Below, piece by piece: positions 1 to 5,722 of a DNA stretch of 8,902 nucleotides. A program made the translations under genes and the position numbers. The stretch is from an uncultured Caulobacterales bacterium (lineage in GTDB: Bacteria > Pseudomonadota > Alphaproteobacteria > Caulobacterales > Maricaulaceae), in assembly GCA_938007945.1 (NCBI GenBank), contig CALLME010000126.1, forward strand, positions 1 to 8,902, written 5' to 3'. The notes beneath the pieces are model-generated. The model saw nothing but the letters and a program-made list of their open reading frames with translations, searched no databases and had not been told where the DNA came from. Each line of letters starts with the position of its first letter. The stretch's first letter is position 1.

Positions 1-28
1 CGCGGGAGGGTGTGGTCTTGCCAGCCAT
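1..28 (-). CDS. Start of a gene leaving the window, possibly accB (biotin carboxyl carrier protein)
   Basis: An ATG on the minus strand at 28-26 opens a frame reading M-A-G-K-T-T-P-S-R to the window edge. Upstream of it, on the minus strand, is a purine-rich stretch (AAAGAGAGAG) at a suitable distance to act as a ribosome binding site. It lies 56 bases after the aroQ stop on the same strand, so the two are probably cotranscribed. In many proteobacteria aroQ is followed by accB and accC, the biotin carboxyl carrier protein and biotin carboxylase of acetyl-CoA carboxylase, and AccB proteins often begin with a short Lys/Thr/Pro-rich leader. The identity rests on synteny only; nine residues cannot prove it. 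Confidence 0.45.
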
Positions 29-84
29 AATGCTCTCTCTTTACTAGTCTAGCGTTCAATTTAGCGCCAAGGCGCCGAAGTGCT

Positions 85-525
85 CTATGTCTTTAACAGA
101 TTTATAAGCGCGTGTAGCCCTAAATCATAGGAATCTGCGCCGAATCCAGAAATTGTGCCTGTCACTGCTTCGGATACGAAAGACAGACGACGATAACTCT
201 CGCGCTTAGCGGGTTGTGACAGGTGGATTTCAATCGACGGCACATCTACACTCTTAAGTGCGTCATGTATCGCAATTGATGTATGTGTATAAGCCGCAGG
301 ATTGATAATAAGGCCGCAGCCTTTCGCGCCTGCCTCTTGAATTTGGTCGACGATTTCACCTTCTATATTGGATTGGTGGAAAACGATCTCGTATCCCGCA
401 GTCTTCGCGGTTTCTGCGCAGGCCGCTTCGATACCGTCCAAAGTCTGATGGCCATAAATTTCTGGTTCTCGCTGCCCTAAAAGGTTGAGATTTGGGCCAT
501 TGAGAATATAGATAGGCTTAGTCAT
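85..525 (-). CDS. aroQ: Type II 3-dehydroquinate dehydratase (AroQ)
   Basis: Cytosolic enzyme of the shikimate pathway that removes water from 3-dehydroquinate to give 3-dehydroshikimate, using the type II (enolate, dodecameric) mechanism. At 146 residues it has the usual family length. The N-terminal GPNLNLLG motif (10-17) is followed by the lid loop with Arg19 and catalytic Tyr24 in REPEIYG. Further on come HQSNIEGEIVD (50-60), the INPAAYTH block with Asn75 and His81, IEIHLS with the catalytic-partner His101, and Arg112. These match the positions known from the Mycobacterium tuberculosis enzyme. The stop is TAG. The start ATG has only a modest GGAA Shine-Dalgarno sequence; a candidate promoter lies just upstream. 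The gene diverges from thiS and probably continues into the next minus-strand gene (possible accB). Confidence 0.96.
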   Translation of the reverse strand: MTKPIYILNGPNLNLLGQREPEIYGHQTLDGIEAACAETAKTAGYEIVFHQSNIEGEIVDQIQEAGAKGCGLIINPAAYTHTSIAIHDALKSVDVPSIEIHLSQPAKRESYRRLSFVSEAVTGTISGFGADSYDLGLHALINLLKT

Positions 526-548
526 GTAAGTTTCCGTTCCGAGCCGTT

Positions 549-577
549 ATGTTAGCCGTGCAGGACGGAGCGGACAA
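549..577 (-). promoter_or_regulatory. Candidate sigma-70-type promoter for aroQ
   Basis: Read on the minus strand, TTGTCC (577-572) and TAACAT (554-549) are separated by 17 bases. This would place the transcript start about 17 bases before the aroQ ATG. The -10 box differs from TATAAT at two positions. It is a sequence match only; no clear counterpart for thiS was found in this short (79-base) divergent region. Confidence 0.4.
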
Positions 578-582
578 CCGCT
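569..582. repeat. Short inverted repeat in the aroQ-thiS divergent region
   Basis: AGCGG (569-573) and CCGCT (578-582) form a perfect 5-base inverted repeat around an ACAA tetraloop, followed on the plus strand by TTATTTT. It covers the -35 box of the candidate aroQ promoter and lies in the expected leader of thiS. It could be an operator or a weak hairpin, but a repeat this short can arise by chance. Confidence 0.3.
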
Positions 583-604
583 TTATTTTGCAGAAAGTTT
601 AGAT

Positions 605-808
605 GTGAACATTACGATTAATGGCGAGCATTATGACGATTTACCAGAGGGGATGAGCGTCGCTGGATTGCTCGTTCATCTTAAGCTCCCACCCCAAAAA
701 ATCGCCATTGAGCGTAACCGTGAGATTGTTTCAAAATCGACTTTCGAAGAGACTATTTTGGCCGATGGCGACAGGCTCGAAATCATTCATTTTATCGGAG
801 GTGGCTAA
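605..808 (+). CDS. thiS: Thiamine biosynthesis sulfur-carrier protein ThiS
   Basis: Ubiquitin-like (beta-grasp) small protein of 67 residues. Its C-terminal Gly-Gly is adenylated by ThiF or a MoeB-type enzyme and converted to a thiocarboxylate, which gives sulfur to ThiG for the thiazole ring of thiamine. The sequence begins MNITING, has the typical hydrophobic pattern, and ends HFIGGG, as required for thiocarboxylate formation. The start must be GTG at 605, because the ATG two bases earlier (603) is followed immediately by TGA. The ribosome binding site is weak (an AGAAAG-like stretch). The stop TAA overlaps the thiG ATG by one base, and the last codons of thiS hold the thiG Shine-Dalgarno sequence, so the two are translationally coupled. 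No thiC, thiO, thiE or thiF is in the window. Confidence 0.93.
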   Translation: MNITINGEHYDDLPEGMSVAGLLVHLKLPPQKIAIERNREIVSKSTFEETILADGDRLEIIHFIGGG

Positions 809-1596
809 TGTCATCAGACACATCATCACAGGACAAGCTGATCGTTGCAGGCCGTACGTTCAATTCGCGCCTCATAATAGGGACGGGAAAATATAAAGAT
901 TACGCGCAAAATGCGGCGGCGCTAGACGCCTCGGGTGCGGATATGGTCACAGTCGCTGTGCGGCGGGTGAATATCAACGACCCGAACCAGCCTATGCTTG
1001 TGGACTTCATCGACCCCAACAAAGTGACTTATCTTCCAAACACGGCGGGCTGTTTTACAGGCGAAGATGCCGTGCGCACGTTACGCCTTGCGCGCGAGGC
1101 TGGGGGTTGGGACCTTGTGAAGCTCGAAGTGCTCTCTGACCCTAAGCACCTTTACCCTGATATGGAGGAGACTTTGCGGGCGGCTGAAATGCTGATTGGT
1201 GATGGCTTTAAAGTGATGGTTTATTGCTCAGATGACCCTGTATTTGCGCGTAAACTCGAAGACCTCGGCTGTTGCGCGATTATGCCGCTTGGCGCGCCGA
1301 TTGGGTCAGGGCTAGGCATTCAGAATCCTGTCAATATTCGCTTAATCGTAGAGCAGTCCAAAGTTCCTGTCATTGTCGATGCAGGTGTGGGCACGGCAAG
1401 TGACGCGACAGTCGCCATGGAACTTGGCTGCGACGGCGTTTTGATGAATACGGCTATTGCAGGCGCAAAGGACCCTATCCGTATGGCGCGCGCGATGAAG
1501 CACGCCGTTATTGCAGGACGCGATGCTTACCTTGCGGGGCGCATGCCTCGTAAAATGTACGCGGATCCGTCAAGCCCCTTGGGCGGCCTCATATAG
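808..1596 (+). CDS. thiG: Thiazole synthase ThiG
   Basis: Cytosolic TIM-barrel enzyme that joins 1-deoxyxylulose 5-phosphate, dehydroglycine or iminoacetate, and ThiS thiocarboxylate sulfur to make the thiazole phosphate of thiamine. Its 262 residues fit the family. Visible hallmarks are IGTGKY (24-29), the Schiff-base lysine Lys105 in WDLVKLEVL, the CSDDP strand, the PLGAPIGSG phosphate-loop segment, [11 protein letters not shown] and [10 protein letters not shown] near the end of the barrel, and the C-terminal tail ending SPLGGLI. A strong GGAGG at 797-801, six bases before the ATG and inside thiS, fixes the start. The stop TAG overlaps the GTG start of the next gene by one base. The organisation thiS-thiG is usual for proteobacteria; a ThiO glycine oxidase or ThiH must be encoded elsewhere. 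Confidence 0.97.
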   Translation: MSSDTSSQDKLIVAGRTFNSRLIIGTGKYKDYAQNAAALDASGADMVTVAVRRVNINDPNQPMLVDFIDPNKVTYLPNTAGCFTGEDAVRTLRLAREAGGWDLVKLEVLSDPKHLYPDMEETLRAAEMLIGDGFKVMVYCSDDPVFARKLEDLGCCAIMPLGAPIGSGLGIQNPVNIRLIVEQSKVPVIVDAGVGTASDATVAMELGCDGVLMNTAIAGAKDPIRMARAMKHAVIAGRDAYLAGRMPRKMYADPSSPLGGLI

Positions 1597-2441
1597 TGGA
1601 GATGTCGCCGGAGCTAGTGTATCTGGCGATGACGTTAGTCGCGGTCGGAGGTCTTGCAGGATTTGCAGCGGGACTATTTGGCATTGGCGGCGGCGCAATT
1701 ATCGTGCCCGCGCTTTACTATGCATTCTCAACGCTCGGCTATTCAGAGGACGTTGTTATGCATAGCGCGGTTGCTACATCTGCGGCAGTAATTGTCTTAA
1801 ATGCGGTTAAATCCGTGCGGAGCCATCATGAACACGGCGCGGTCGATTGGGACTTACTTTGGCCTAAGAACCCTTTGCAAAGCTACGCCCTGTGGATTGG
1901 GCTAGGGTCGTTTCTGGCTGCCGTTTGGCTCGCACCAAAAATGTCAGGCGAGGGGCTCACGCTTTTGTTTGCGGTCATGGCGAGCCTAATCTCTCTGCAA
2001 TTTATTTTTGGACGACCCGATTGGACTGTCAGAGATAACGTGCCCGGCGGGATAGCGCGACCAATCGTTGGAGGCAGCGTAGGCGGGCTCTCTGCGCTAA
2101 TGGGAATCGGCGGAGGCTCTATCACAGTGCCGCTGATGGCGATGTGTAATATACCAATTCATCGTGCCGTCGCGACAGCTTCAGGATTTGGTTTTACGAT
2201 TGCGCTGCCAAGTACGACCGGCTTCATCATATCGGGTTGGTATGTTTCTGGTCGTCCAGACTTTTCAATAGGTTATGTCAATCTGCTCGGCTTTATATGT
2301 GTGGCTCTGCTCGCCCATTTCACTATACCATTAGGCGCCAAAGCCGCGCATAAATTGAGTCAGAAGAAGTTAAAGTTGGTCTTTGGCCTCTGCCTTTTGG
2401 CTGTTGCTGCCAATATGGCGCGAAAGGTTGTTTTCGCTTAG
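1596..2441 (+). CDS. TSUP (TauE/SafE) family membrane permease
   Basis: Inner-membrane protein of 281 residues with about eight hydrophobic segments. It belongs to the TSUP family, whose members move sulfite, sulfoacetate, thiosulfate or other small anions. The internal duplication typical of the family is visible: LFGIGGGAIIVP (27-38) in the first half and LMGIGGGSITVP (168-179) in the second, each followed by a conserved HSAVATSA or HRAVATAS block (56-63, 189-196). The reading frame opens at GTG 1596, overlapping the thiG stop as TAGTG; an in-frame ATG at 1602 is an alternative that removes two residues, and neither has a strong ribosome binding site. Coupling to thiSG suggests, but does not prove, a link to sulfur supply or export. 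The gene converges on the protease gene with a 4-base overlap. The substrate cannot be read from sequence. Confidence 0.9.
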   Translation: MEMSPELVYLAMTLVAVGGLAGFAAGLFGIGGGAIIVPALYYAFSTLGYSEDVVMHSAVATSAAVIVLNAVKSVRSHHEHGAVDWDLLWPKNPLQSYALWIGLGSFLAAVWLAPKMSGEGLTLLFAVMASLISLQFIFGRPDWTVRDNVPGGIARPIVGGSVGGLSALMGIGGGSITVPLMAMCNIPIHRAVATASGFGFTIALPSTTGFIISGWYVSGRPDFSIGYVNLLGFICVALLAHFTIPLGAKAAHKLSQKKLKLVFGLCLLAVAANMARKVVFA

Positions 2442-2992
2442 TTTCTAAGCTTCATCTCATCATTAGAGACTTCGATTTTACGCACTTCACCAAGATAGGT
2501 CATACCAAGTAGTGAGACGTGAAGGCCTTCGGGGATGACAACAGCGCGCACGTTTTTGACCTTGATTGAGCCGACTTTGACGGATTTCAGCGTCGTCCGC
2601 GCCGCCATCACTTGTCCGCCGGCTGTATTGACGGGAATATTATAATCGAGCGAGCGCACACGCACGCCAGAGCGTTTCGCGTCATCAAGCGTTAGCGCTA
2701 CAGCACTCGCGCCAGTATCAACGAGCAGATTGATAGTTTTGTTGTTAATGCGTGCATCTGTCCAAAACTGGCCGTCGCGGGGGTTTTTCTTAAGGGTGAC
2801 GCTGCCGCCTGATGATGTGGATTTGGCGCGCTCTTTTGGTACCGCGACCGTGACAGTCTCGCGGACGGGCTGCTCGGCACTCGATGTCAAGCCTAAGGCC
2901 TTATAGATTGAACTGCGGCTCTCTACGACGAGGAATAATACAACGCCGCATATAGCGAGGCCCGCAACTGATTTTGTGACATCTCCAATCAT
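2438..2992 (-). CDS. Membrane-anchored retropepsin-like aspartic protease (TIGR02281-type)
   Basis: A 184-residue protein with an N-terminal transmembrane anchor (about residues 8-24), a Lys/Ser/Thr-rich linker (about 40-70), and a single retropepsin-like domain. The domain holds the catalytic motif LLVDTGASAVAL with Asp92, the flap-like region around VNTAGG (121-126), and the second hydrophobic-Gly element SLLGMTYL (160-167). With one catalytic aspartate per chain, activity would require a dimer, as in viral retropepsins and the Rickettsia protease APRc. The domain probably faces the periplasm. The physiological substrate in free-living alphaproteobacteria is, to my knowledge, not established. 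The gene diverges from the CobT-like gene and has no clear Shine-Dalgarno sequence before its ATG. Its stop lies inside the end of the TSUP gene. Confidence 0.88.
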   Translation of the reverse strand: MIGDVTKSVAGLAICGVVLFLVVESRSSIYKALGLTSSAEQPVRETVTVAVPKERAKSTSSGGSVTLKKNPRDGQFWTDARINNKTINLLVDTGASAVALTLDDAKRSGVRVRSLDYNIPVNTAGGQVMAARTTLKSVKVGSIKVKNVRAVVIPEGLHVSLLGMTYLGEVRKIEVSNDEMKLRN

Positions 2993-3065
2993 GCTGGCGG
3001 CATAACCGAATAAAGTTTAGGCTCTCTAAAGGGCTATGGTAAATTCAAACAAATTGAGGTTCAAA

Positions 3066-3099
3066 GCCGTATCAACATTGGCTTTAATCGCGATACGGC
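3066..3099. repeat. 8-base inverted repeat upstream of the CobT-like gene (possible operator)
   Basis: GCCGTATC (3066-3073) and GATACGGC (3092-3099) are perfect inverted copies with an 18-base gap. They flank the -35 box of the candidate promoter at 3078-3106, the second copy lying in the -35/-10 spacer. This layout is what a repressor or activator site would show; alternatively, if transcription starts further upstream, it could be an RNA stem. AAAGCC/GGCTTT (3063-3068, 3080-3085) offers a competing shorter hairpin. Confidence 0.4.
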
Positions 3100-3106
3100 C
3101 TAACTA
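3078..3106 (+). promoter_or_regulatory. Candidate promoter for the CobT-like/dehydrogenase operon
   Basis: TTGGCT (3078-3083) and TAACTA (3101-3106) are separated by 17 bases, giving a leader of about 20 bases before the ATG at 3133, with a moderate AAGAG ribosome binding site between. Both boxes are imperfect, so the call is tentative. It overlaps the inverted repeat described at 3066-3099. Confidence 0.35.
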
Positions 3107-3132
3107 AAGCCCTAATTGAAAAGAGAATCGCT

Positions 3133-4119
3133 ATGAGCGGAATGACCGTCGACAGCACACCCTTTGAAGACATTCGGCATTTGGTCAAAACCATGCCAGG
3201 GCCGCGCATAGATGCGCGCGACGCTGTGAAGGAGCAGTTGTCCTCTTATGTGGCAGATTTAAGCCCTTTCGGCCATTACGGTGAGGCTTTGACATGGCTT
3301 GCAGGATGGCAAGGACGTGCTGACCCGTCGATTGATCGCCCACTCGTGACCGTATTTGCAGGCTCACAAGGCGTGGCGAAAACTGTAATCGGTTCGGACG
3401 TCACCGAAGGTGCGCAAGCGCGTGTTGCCGCTCTGACCAAAGGTGGGGCTTCTGTGCGCGGCATGGCGTCTACACATGGTGCAGCGTTCAAAGTCTATGA
3501 AATGGGCATAGAATACCCCTCTGCTGATATGACGGTTGAGCCTTCACTGTCTGAGCGCGACTGCGCGGCGGCAATTGCCTTTGGTATGGAAGTGGTGGCC
3601 GAAGGCGCGGATTTGATTGTACTCGGCAATGCTGGGTTTGGCTCTGCGACGGCAGCGGCCGCGATTGCACACGGCATATTTGGGGGTAACGCGGCTTATT
3701 GGGCAGGTGGGAATACAGACAGTGCAGGGGCCCGTATAGAGGCTGTCAAAACAGCGACTTATTTGCACCGGGAGCACCTCTCTGATCCGCTCCATATTCT
3801 ACGCTGCTTTGGCGGACGTGATATTGCGGGCATGGTCGGGGCGCTAATCGCGGCGCGACACCAGTCTATCCCTGTCTTGCTGGATGGCTATGTTGTCTGC
3901 GCAGCGGCCGCGATTTTGCACAAGATTTCGGATGATGCCTTGGCGCATTGTTATGCAGGACATCTGAGCGCGGAACCTGCCCATGGCGCGCTGCTCGACC
4001 GGTTGGGGCTGAAACCGCTAATGGAAGCCGGTATTGGTGTTGGTGACGGCACGGGGGCTACTCTGGCGATGGGGTCTCTTATGGCAGCGGCCAATGGGCT
4101 TCGCACTTCAGGAGGCTAA
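3133..4119 (+). CDS. CobT-family protein with substituted active-site motifs
   Basis: A 328-residue protein that aligns along its whole length with nicotinate-nucleotide:dimethylbenzimidazole phosphoribosyltransferase (CobT; CobU in Sinorhizobium), the enzyme that makes alpha-ribazole phosphate for the lower ligand of cobalamin. Scaffold motifs are kept: PLVTVFAG (70-77), EYPSADMT (127-134), LSERDCAAAIAFGME (139-153), FGGRDIAGMVGA (226-237), IPVLLDGY (246-253) and GHLSAEPAH (276-284). The functional motifs are changed. The family LTKPPGSLG segment reads YVADLSPFG (39-47). The D/N-H of the 'HGV' motif is Ser78-Gln79. GEMGIGNTT reads GNAGFGSAT (165-173). The MRLGEGTGA segment reads IGVGDGTGA (301-309), so the catalytic Glu (Glu317 in Salmonella) is Asp305 and the nearby Arg is Gly302. 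It may therefore be a paralog with another substrate or a non-catalytic role. No other cobalamin gene is nearby. The stop overlaps the following dehydrogenase start. Confidence 0.85.
   Translation: MSGMTVDSTPFEDIRHLVKTMPGPRIDARDAVKEQLSSYVADLSPFGHYGEALTWLAGWQGRADPSIDRPLVTVFAGSQGVAKTVIGSDVTEGAQARVAALTKGGASVRGMASTHGAAFKVYEMGIEYPSADMTVEPSLSERDCAAAIAFGMEVVAEGADLIVLGNAGFGSATAAAAIAHGIFGGNAAYWAGGNTDSAGARIEAVKTATYLHREHLSDPLHILRCFGGRDIAGMVGALIAARHQSIPVLLDGYVVCAAAAILHKISDDALAHCYAGHLSAEPAHGALLDRLGLKPLMEAGIGVGDGTGATLAMGSLMAAANGLRTSGG
4110..4115 (+). promoter_or_regulatory. Shine-Dalgarno sequence of the amino-acid dehydrogenase gene
   Basis: A full AGGAGG lies in the last codons of the CobT-like gene. 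It is 3 bases from the ATG at 4119 and 6 bases from the tandem ATG at 4122. The normal spacing favours 4122 as the true start, which would drop one methionine. Either way the two genes are translationally coupled. Confidence 0.75.
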
Positions 4120-5177
4120 TGATGAGCTCTATTTTTGATCATCCTGACTTTGATGACCACGAATGTGTCACAATAGTCAGCGATCCTGATAGCGGTTTAA
4201 GCGGCATCATCGCCGTGCACTCCACAGTTCTTGGGCCTAGTGCAGGCGGCACACGGTTCTGGATGTATGATGAAAGTGCCGATGCCATAACTGATGCACT
4301 GCGCTTATCCCGCGCGATGAGCCTTAAAAATGCTATGGTAAGTATTCCGCATGGCGGCGGGAAAGGCGTTATAATACGTCCAAGTGGCACATTTGATCGT
4401 GAGGCGATCTTTAGCGCTTATGGTCGCGCATTGAACCGTGTGGGTGGGGCCTATTACACGGCTGAAGACGTGGGCGTTTCGCCTGATGATATGCGCGTCA
4501 TTCACACCCAAACCTCATTTGTCGCAGGATTAGAGGAGGGGGTGGCGGCCTCTGGAGACCCATCGCCAATTACGGCGGACGGCGTTTTTAGATGTCTAAA
4601 GTTTGCTGTCACTCACAAACTAGGTCAAGCTGATATTTCAGGAATTTCCGTTTCTATTCAAGGGCTTGGACATGTCGGTTATACTCTCGCCGAGCAATTA
4701 CATGCGGCGGGCGCAAAGCTCATCGTCGCCGATATCAATGAAGCGGCGCTCACAAAAGCTCAAACGGAATTAAATGCGCAAGTTGTTGATATTGACGCGA
4801 TATTTGCAGTTGATGCGGATGTCTTCGCGCCTTGTGCACTGGGCGGTGCTATCAATTCTCAAACACTACCAATGCTCAAAGCGAAAATTATTTGCGGCGC
4901 AGCAAACAATCAACTCGCCACAGCTGATATGGCCGAAGGTCTCGCGGCGCGCGGTATTCTATATTGCCCTGACTACGTCGTGAATGGCGGCGGCATTATT
5001 AATGTCGCGTCAGAGCTTTCGGGCACATATGACCCACAGTGGGTAGACGGCAAACTTGACGGCCTCGTGGAAACGCTCGCCGATATTATTAAACAGCATG
5101 ACGTGACTGGCCGAAATACCGATGTCATCGCCGAAGAGATAGCGCTCGCCAGAATCGCGGCTGGAAAACGCGCATAA
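4119..5177 (+). CDS. Leucine (branched-chain) amino-acid dehydrogenase, Glu/Leu/Phe/Val dehydrogenase family
   Basis: NAD-dependent cytosolic enzyme that reversibly deaminates leucine, valine or isoleucine to the 2-oxo acid and ammonia. Its 352 residues are typical of leucine dehydrogenase. Visible features are LGPSAGGTRFW (39-49), substrate-binding Lys70 in SLKNA, catalytic Lys82 in HGGGKG, TAEDVG (114-119) with catalytic Asp117, ASGDPSPITADGV (144-156), the Rossmann motif GLGHVG (182-187) with Asp205 at the end of the second strand favouring NAD, CALGG, AANNQL and PDYVVNGGGIINVASE. Key residues sit at a constant +2 offset from Bacillus leucine dehydrogenase (K68, K80, D115). TAEDVG rather than the TGTDMG of phenylalanine dehydrogenases points to aliphatic substrates, although exact preference is inferred. 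The ATG at 4119 overlaps the preceding stop; a second ATG at 4122 has better ribosome-site spacing. Confidence 0.93.
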   Translation: MMSSIFDHPDFDDHECVTIVSDPDSGLSGIIAVHSTVLGPSAGGTRFWMYDESADAITDALRLSRAMSLKNAMVSIPHGGGKGVIIRPSGTFDREAIFSAYGRALNRVGGAYYTAEDVGVSPDDMRVIHTQTSFVAGLEEGVAASGDPSPITADGVFRCLKFAVTHKLGQADISGISVSIQGLGHVGYTLAEQLHAAGAKLIVADINEAALTKAQTELNAQVVDIDAIFAVDADVFAPCALGGAINSQTLPMLKAKIICGAANNQLATADMAEGLAARGILYCPDYVVNGGGIINVASELSGTYDPQWVDGKLDGLVETLADIIKQHDVTGRNTDVIAEEIALARIAAGKRA

Positions 5178-5191
5178 GCCATAACTGCGGC

Positions 5192-5219
5192 TTGACAGAT
5201 TGCCCCAACGGCTTAGATA
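5192..5219 (+). promoter_or_regulatory. Promoter of the tRNA-Val gene
   Basis: A consensus -35 box TTGACA (5192-5197), a 16-base spacer and TAGATA (5214-5219) precede the tRNA. Transcription would start near 5226, leaving a leader of about 38 bases for RNase P to remove. The perfect -35 box fits the strong expression expected of a tRNA gene. Confidence 0.6.
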
Positions 5220-5263
5220 GCGCCTTCGTCTCGCGTCCAAGTCAGATTGGGTGCATTACGGAC

Positions 5264-5338
5264 GGGCGATTAGCTCAGCGGGAGAGCACTGCCTTCACAC
5301 GGCAGGGGTCACTGGTTCAATCCCAGTATCGCCCACCA
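5264..5338 (+). tRNA. tRNA-Val (anticodon CAC)
   Basis: A complete cloverleaf of 75 bases can be folded by eye. The acceptor stem is GGGCGAT (5264-5270) with ATCGCCC (5328-5334). The D stem is GCTC/GAGC (5273-5276, 5284-5287). The anticodon stem is CTGCC/GGCAG (5289-5293, 5301-5305) around TTCACAC with anticodon CAC (5296-5298). The variable loop is GGGTC. The T stem is ACTGG/CCAGT (5311-5315, 5323-5327) around TTCAATC. The discriminator is A5335 and the CCA end (5336-5338) is encoded. It reads GUG valine codons. A promoter lies just upstream; no clear intrinsic terminator was seen downstream. Confidence 0.96.
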
Positions 5339-5386
5339 TTTCCATATTTTAGACTTCAAGTGGTTGATATTCTTCCGCTAAATCGC

Positions 5387-5416
5387 TTGTGCGCAAAAGG
5401 AACTTCACACTAAGAT
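5387..5416 (+). promoter_or_regulatory. Weak candidate promoter for the DUF4212-symporter-acs operon
   Basis: TTGTGC (5387-5392) and TAAGAT (5411-5416) with an 18-base spacer would start transcription about 30 bases before the GTG at 5458. The boxes are imperfect. The rest of 5339-5457 shows no other convincing signal, and readthrough from the tRNA cannot be ruled out. Confidence 0.25.
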
Positions 5417-5457
5417 AGCTTCATAAACTCGCAAAGAGATGAGTAGGGGAGAGCGGT

Positions 5458-5721
5458 GTGCCGTCAGACAATTCACATGATGCTAAAGGTTACTGGAAAG
5501 CCACGTTGCGGCTGACTATTGGCCTGCTTATCGTTTGGTTTCTTGTCTCATTTGGCGCGGGCATCTTGTTCCGCGAAGCCTTAGACAACTTTTCGATAGG
5601 CGGCGCCCCGCTCGGGTTTTGGTTTGCCCAAAACGGCTCGATATATGTTTTCCTTGTGCTTATTATTATCTATTGCCGCAAGATGACCCAGTACGAGAAA
5701 AAATTCGGTATCAAGGGCTAG
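5458..5721 (+). CDS. DUF4212 protein, small subunit of a sodium:solute symporter
   Basis: An 87-residue inner-membrane protein of the DUF4212 family, which is nearly always encoded directly before an SSS-family symporter and is regarded as its small accessory subunit. It has the family start GYWKATLRLTIGLL (11-24), a first membrane span at about 17-38, the conserved GGAPLGFWFAQNGSIYVF segment (48-65), a second span at about 60-73, and a basic C-terminal tail. The start is GTG at 5458, placed six bases after a purine-rich AGGGGAG ribosome site. One base separates the stop from the ATG of the large subunit, so the two are cotranscribed and probably coupled. Confidence 0.9.
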   Translation: MPSDNSHDAKGYWKATLRLTIGLLIVWFLVSFGAGILFREALDNFSIGGAPLGFWFAQNGSIYVFLVLIIIYCRKMTQYEKKFGIKG

Positions 5722-5722
5722 G

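Noticed and set aside
61..80. GC-rich GCGCC-AA-GGCGC repeat after aroQ as a terminator
   Set aside because: The loop would have only two bases (or four with a four-base stem), there is no T-run, and the next gene on that strand follows closely.
526..604. Possible TPP riboswitch before thiS
   Set aside because: The region is too short, and no CTGAGA-type core motif is present.
2993..3132. Possible cobalamin riboswitch before the CobT-like gene
   Set aside because: No GCCACTG-like B12-box is visible; only the 8-base inverted repeat and short competing hairpins are seen.
5192..5413. 73-codon open frame on the plus strand
   Set aside because: It spans the tRNA-Val gene and its promoter; its translation is a known artefact of tRNA sequence.
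5264..5457. Genomic island inserted at the tRNA-Val 3' end
   Set aside because: No integrase gene, no repeat of the tRNA 3' end and no change in gene character follow; the next genes are housekeeping transport and acs.
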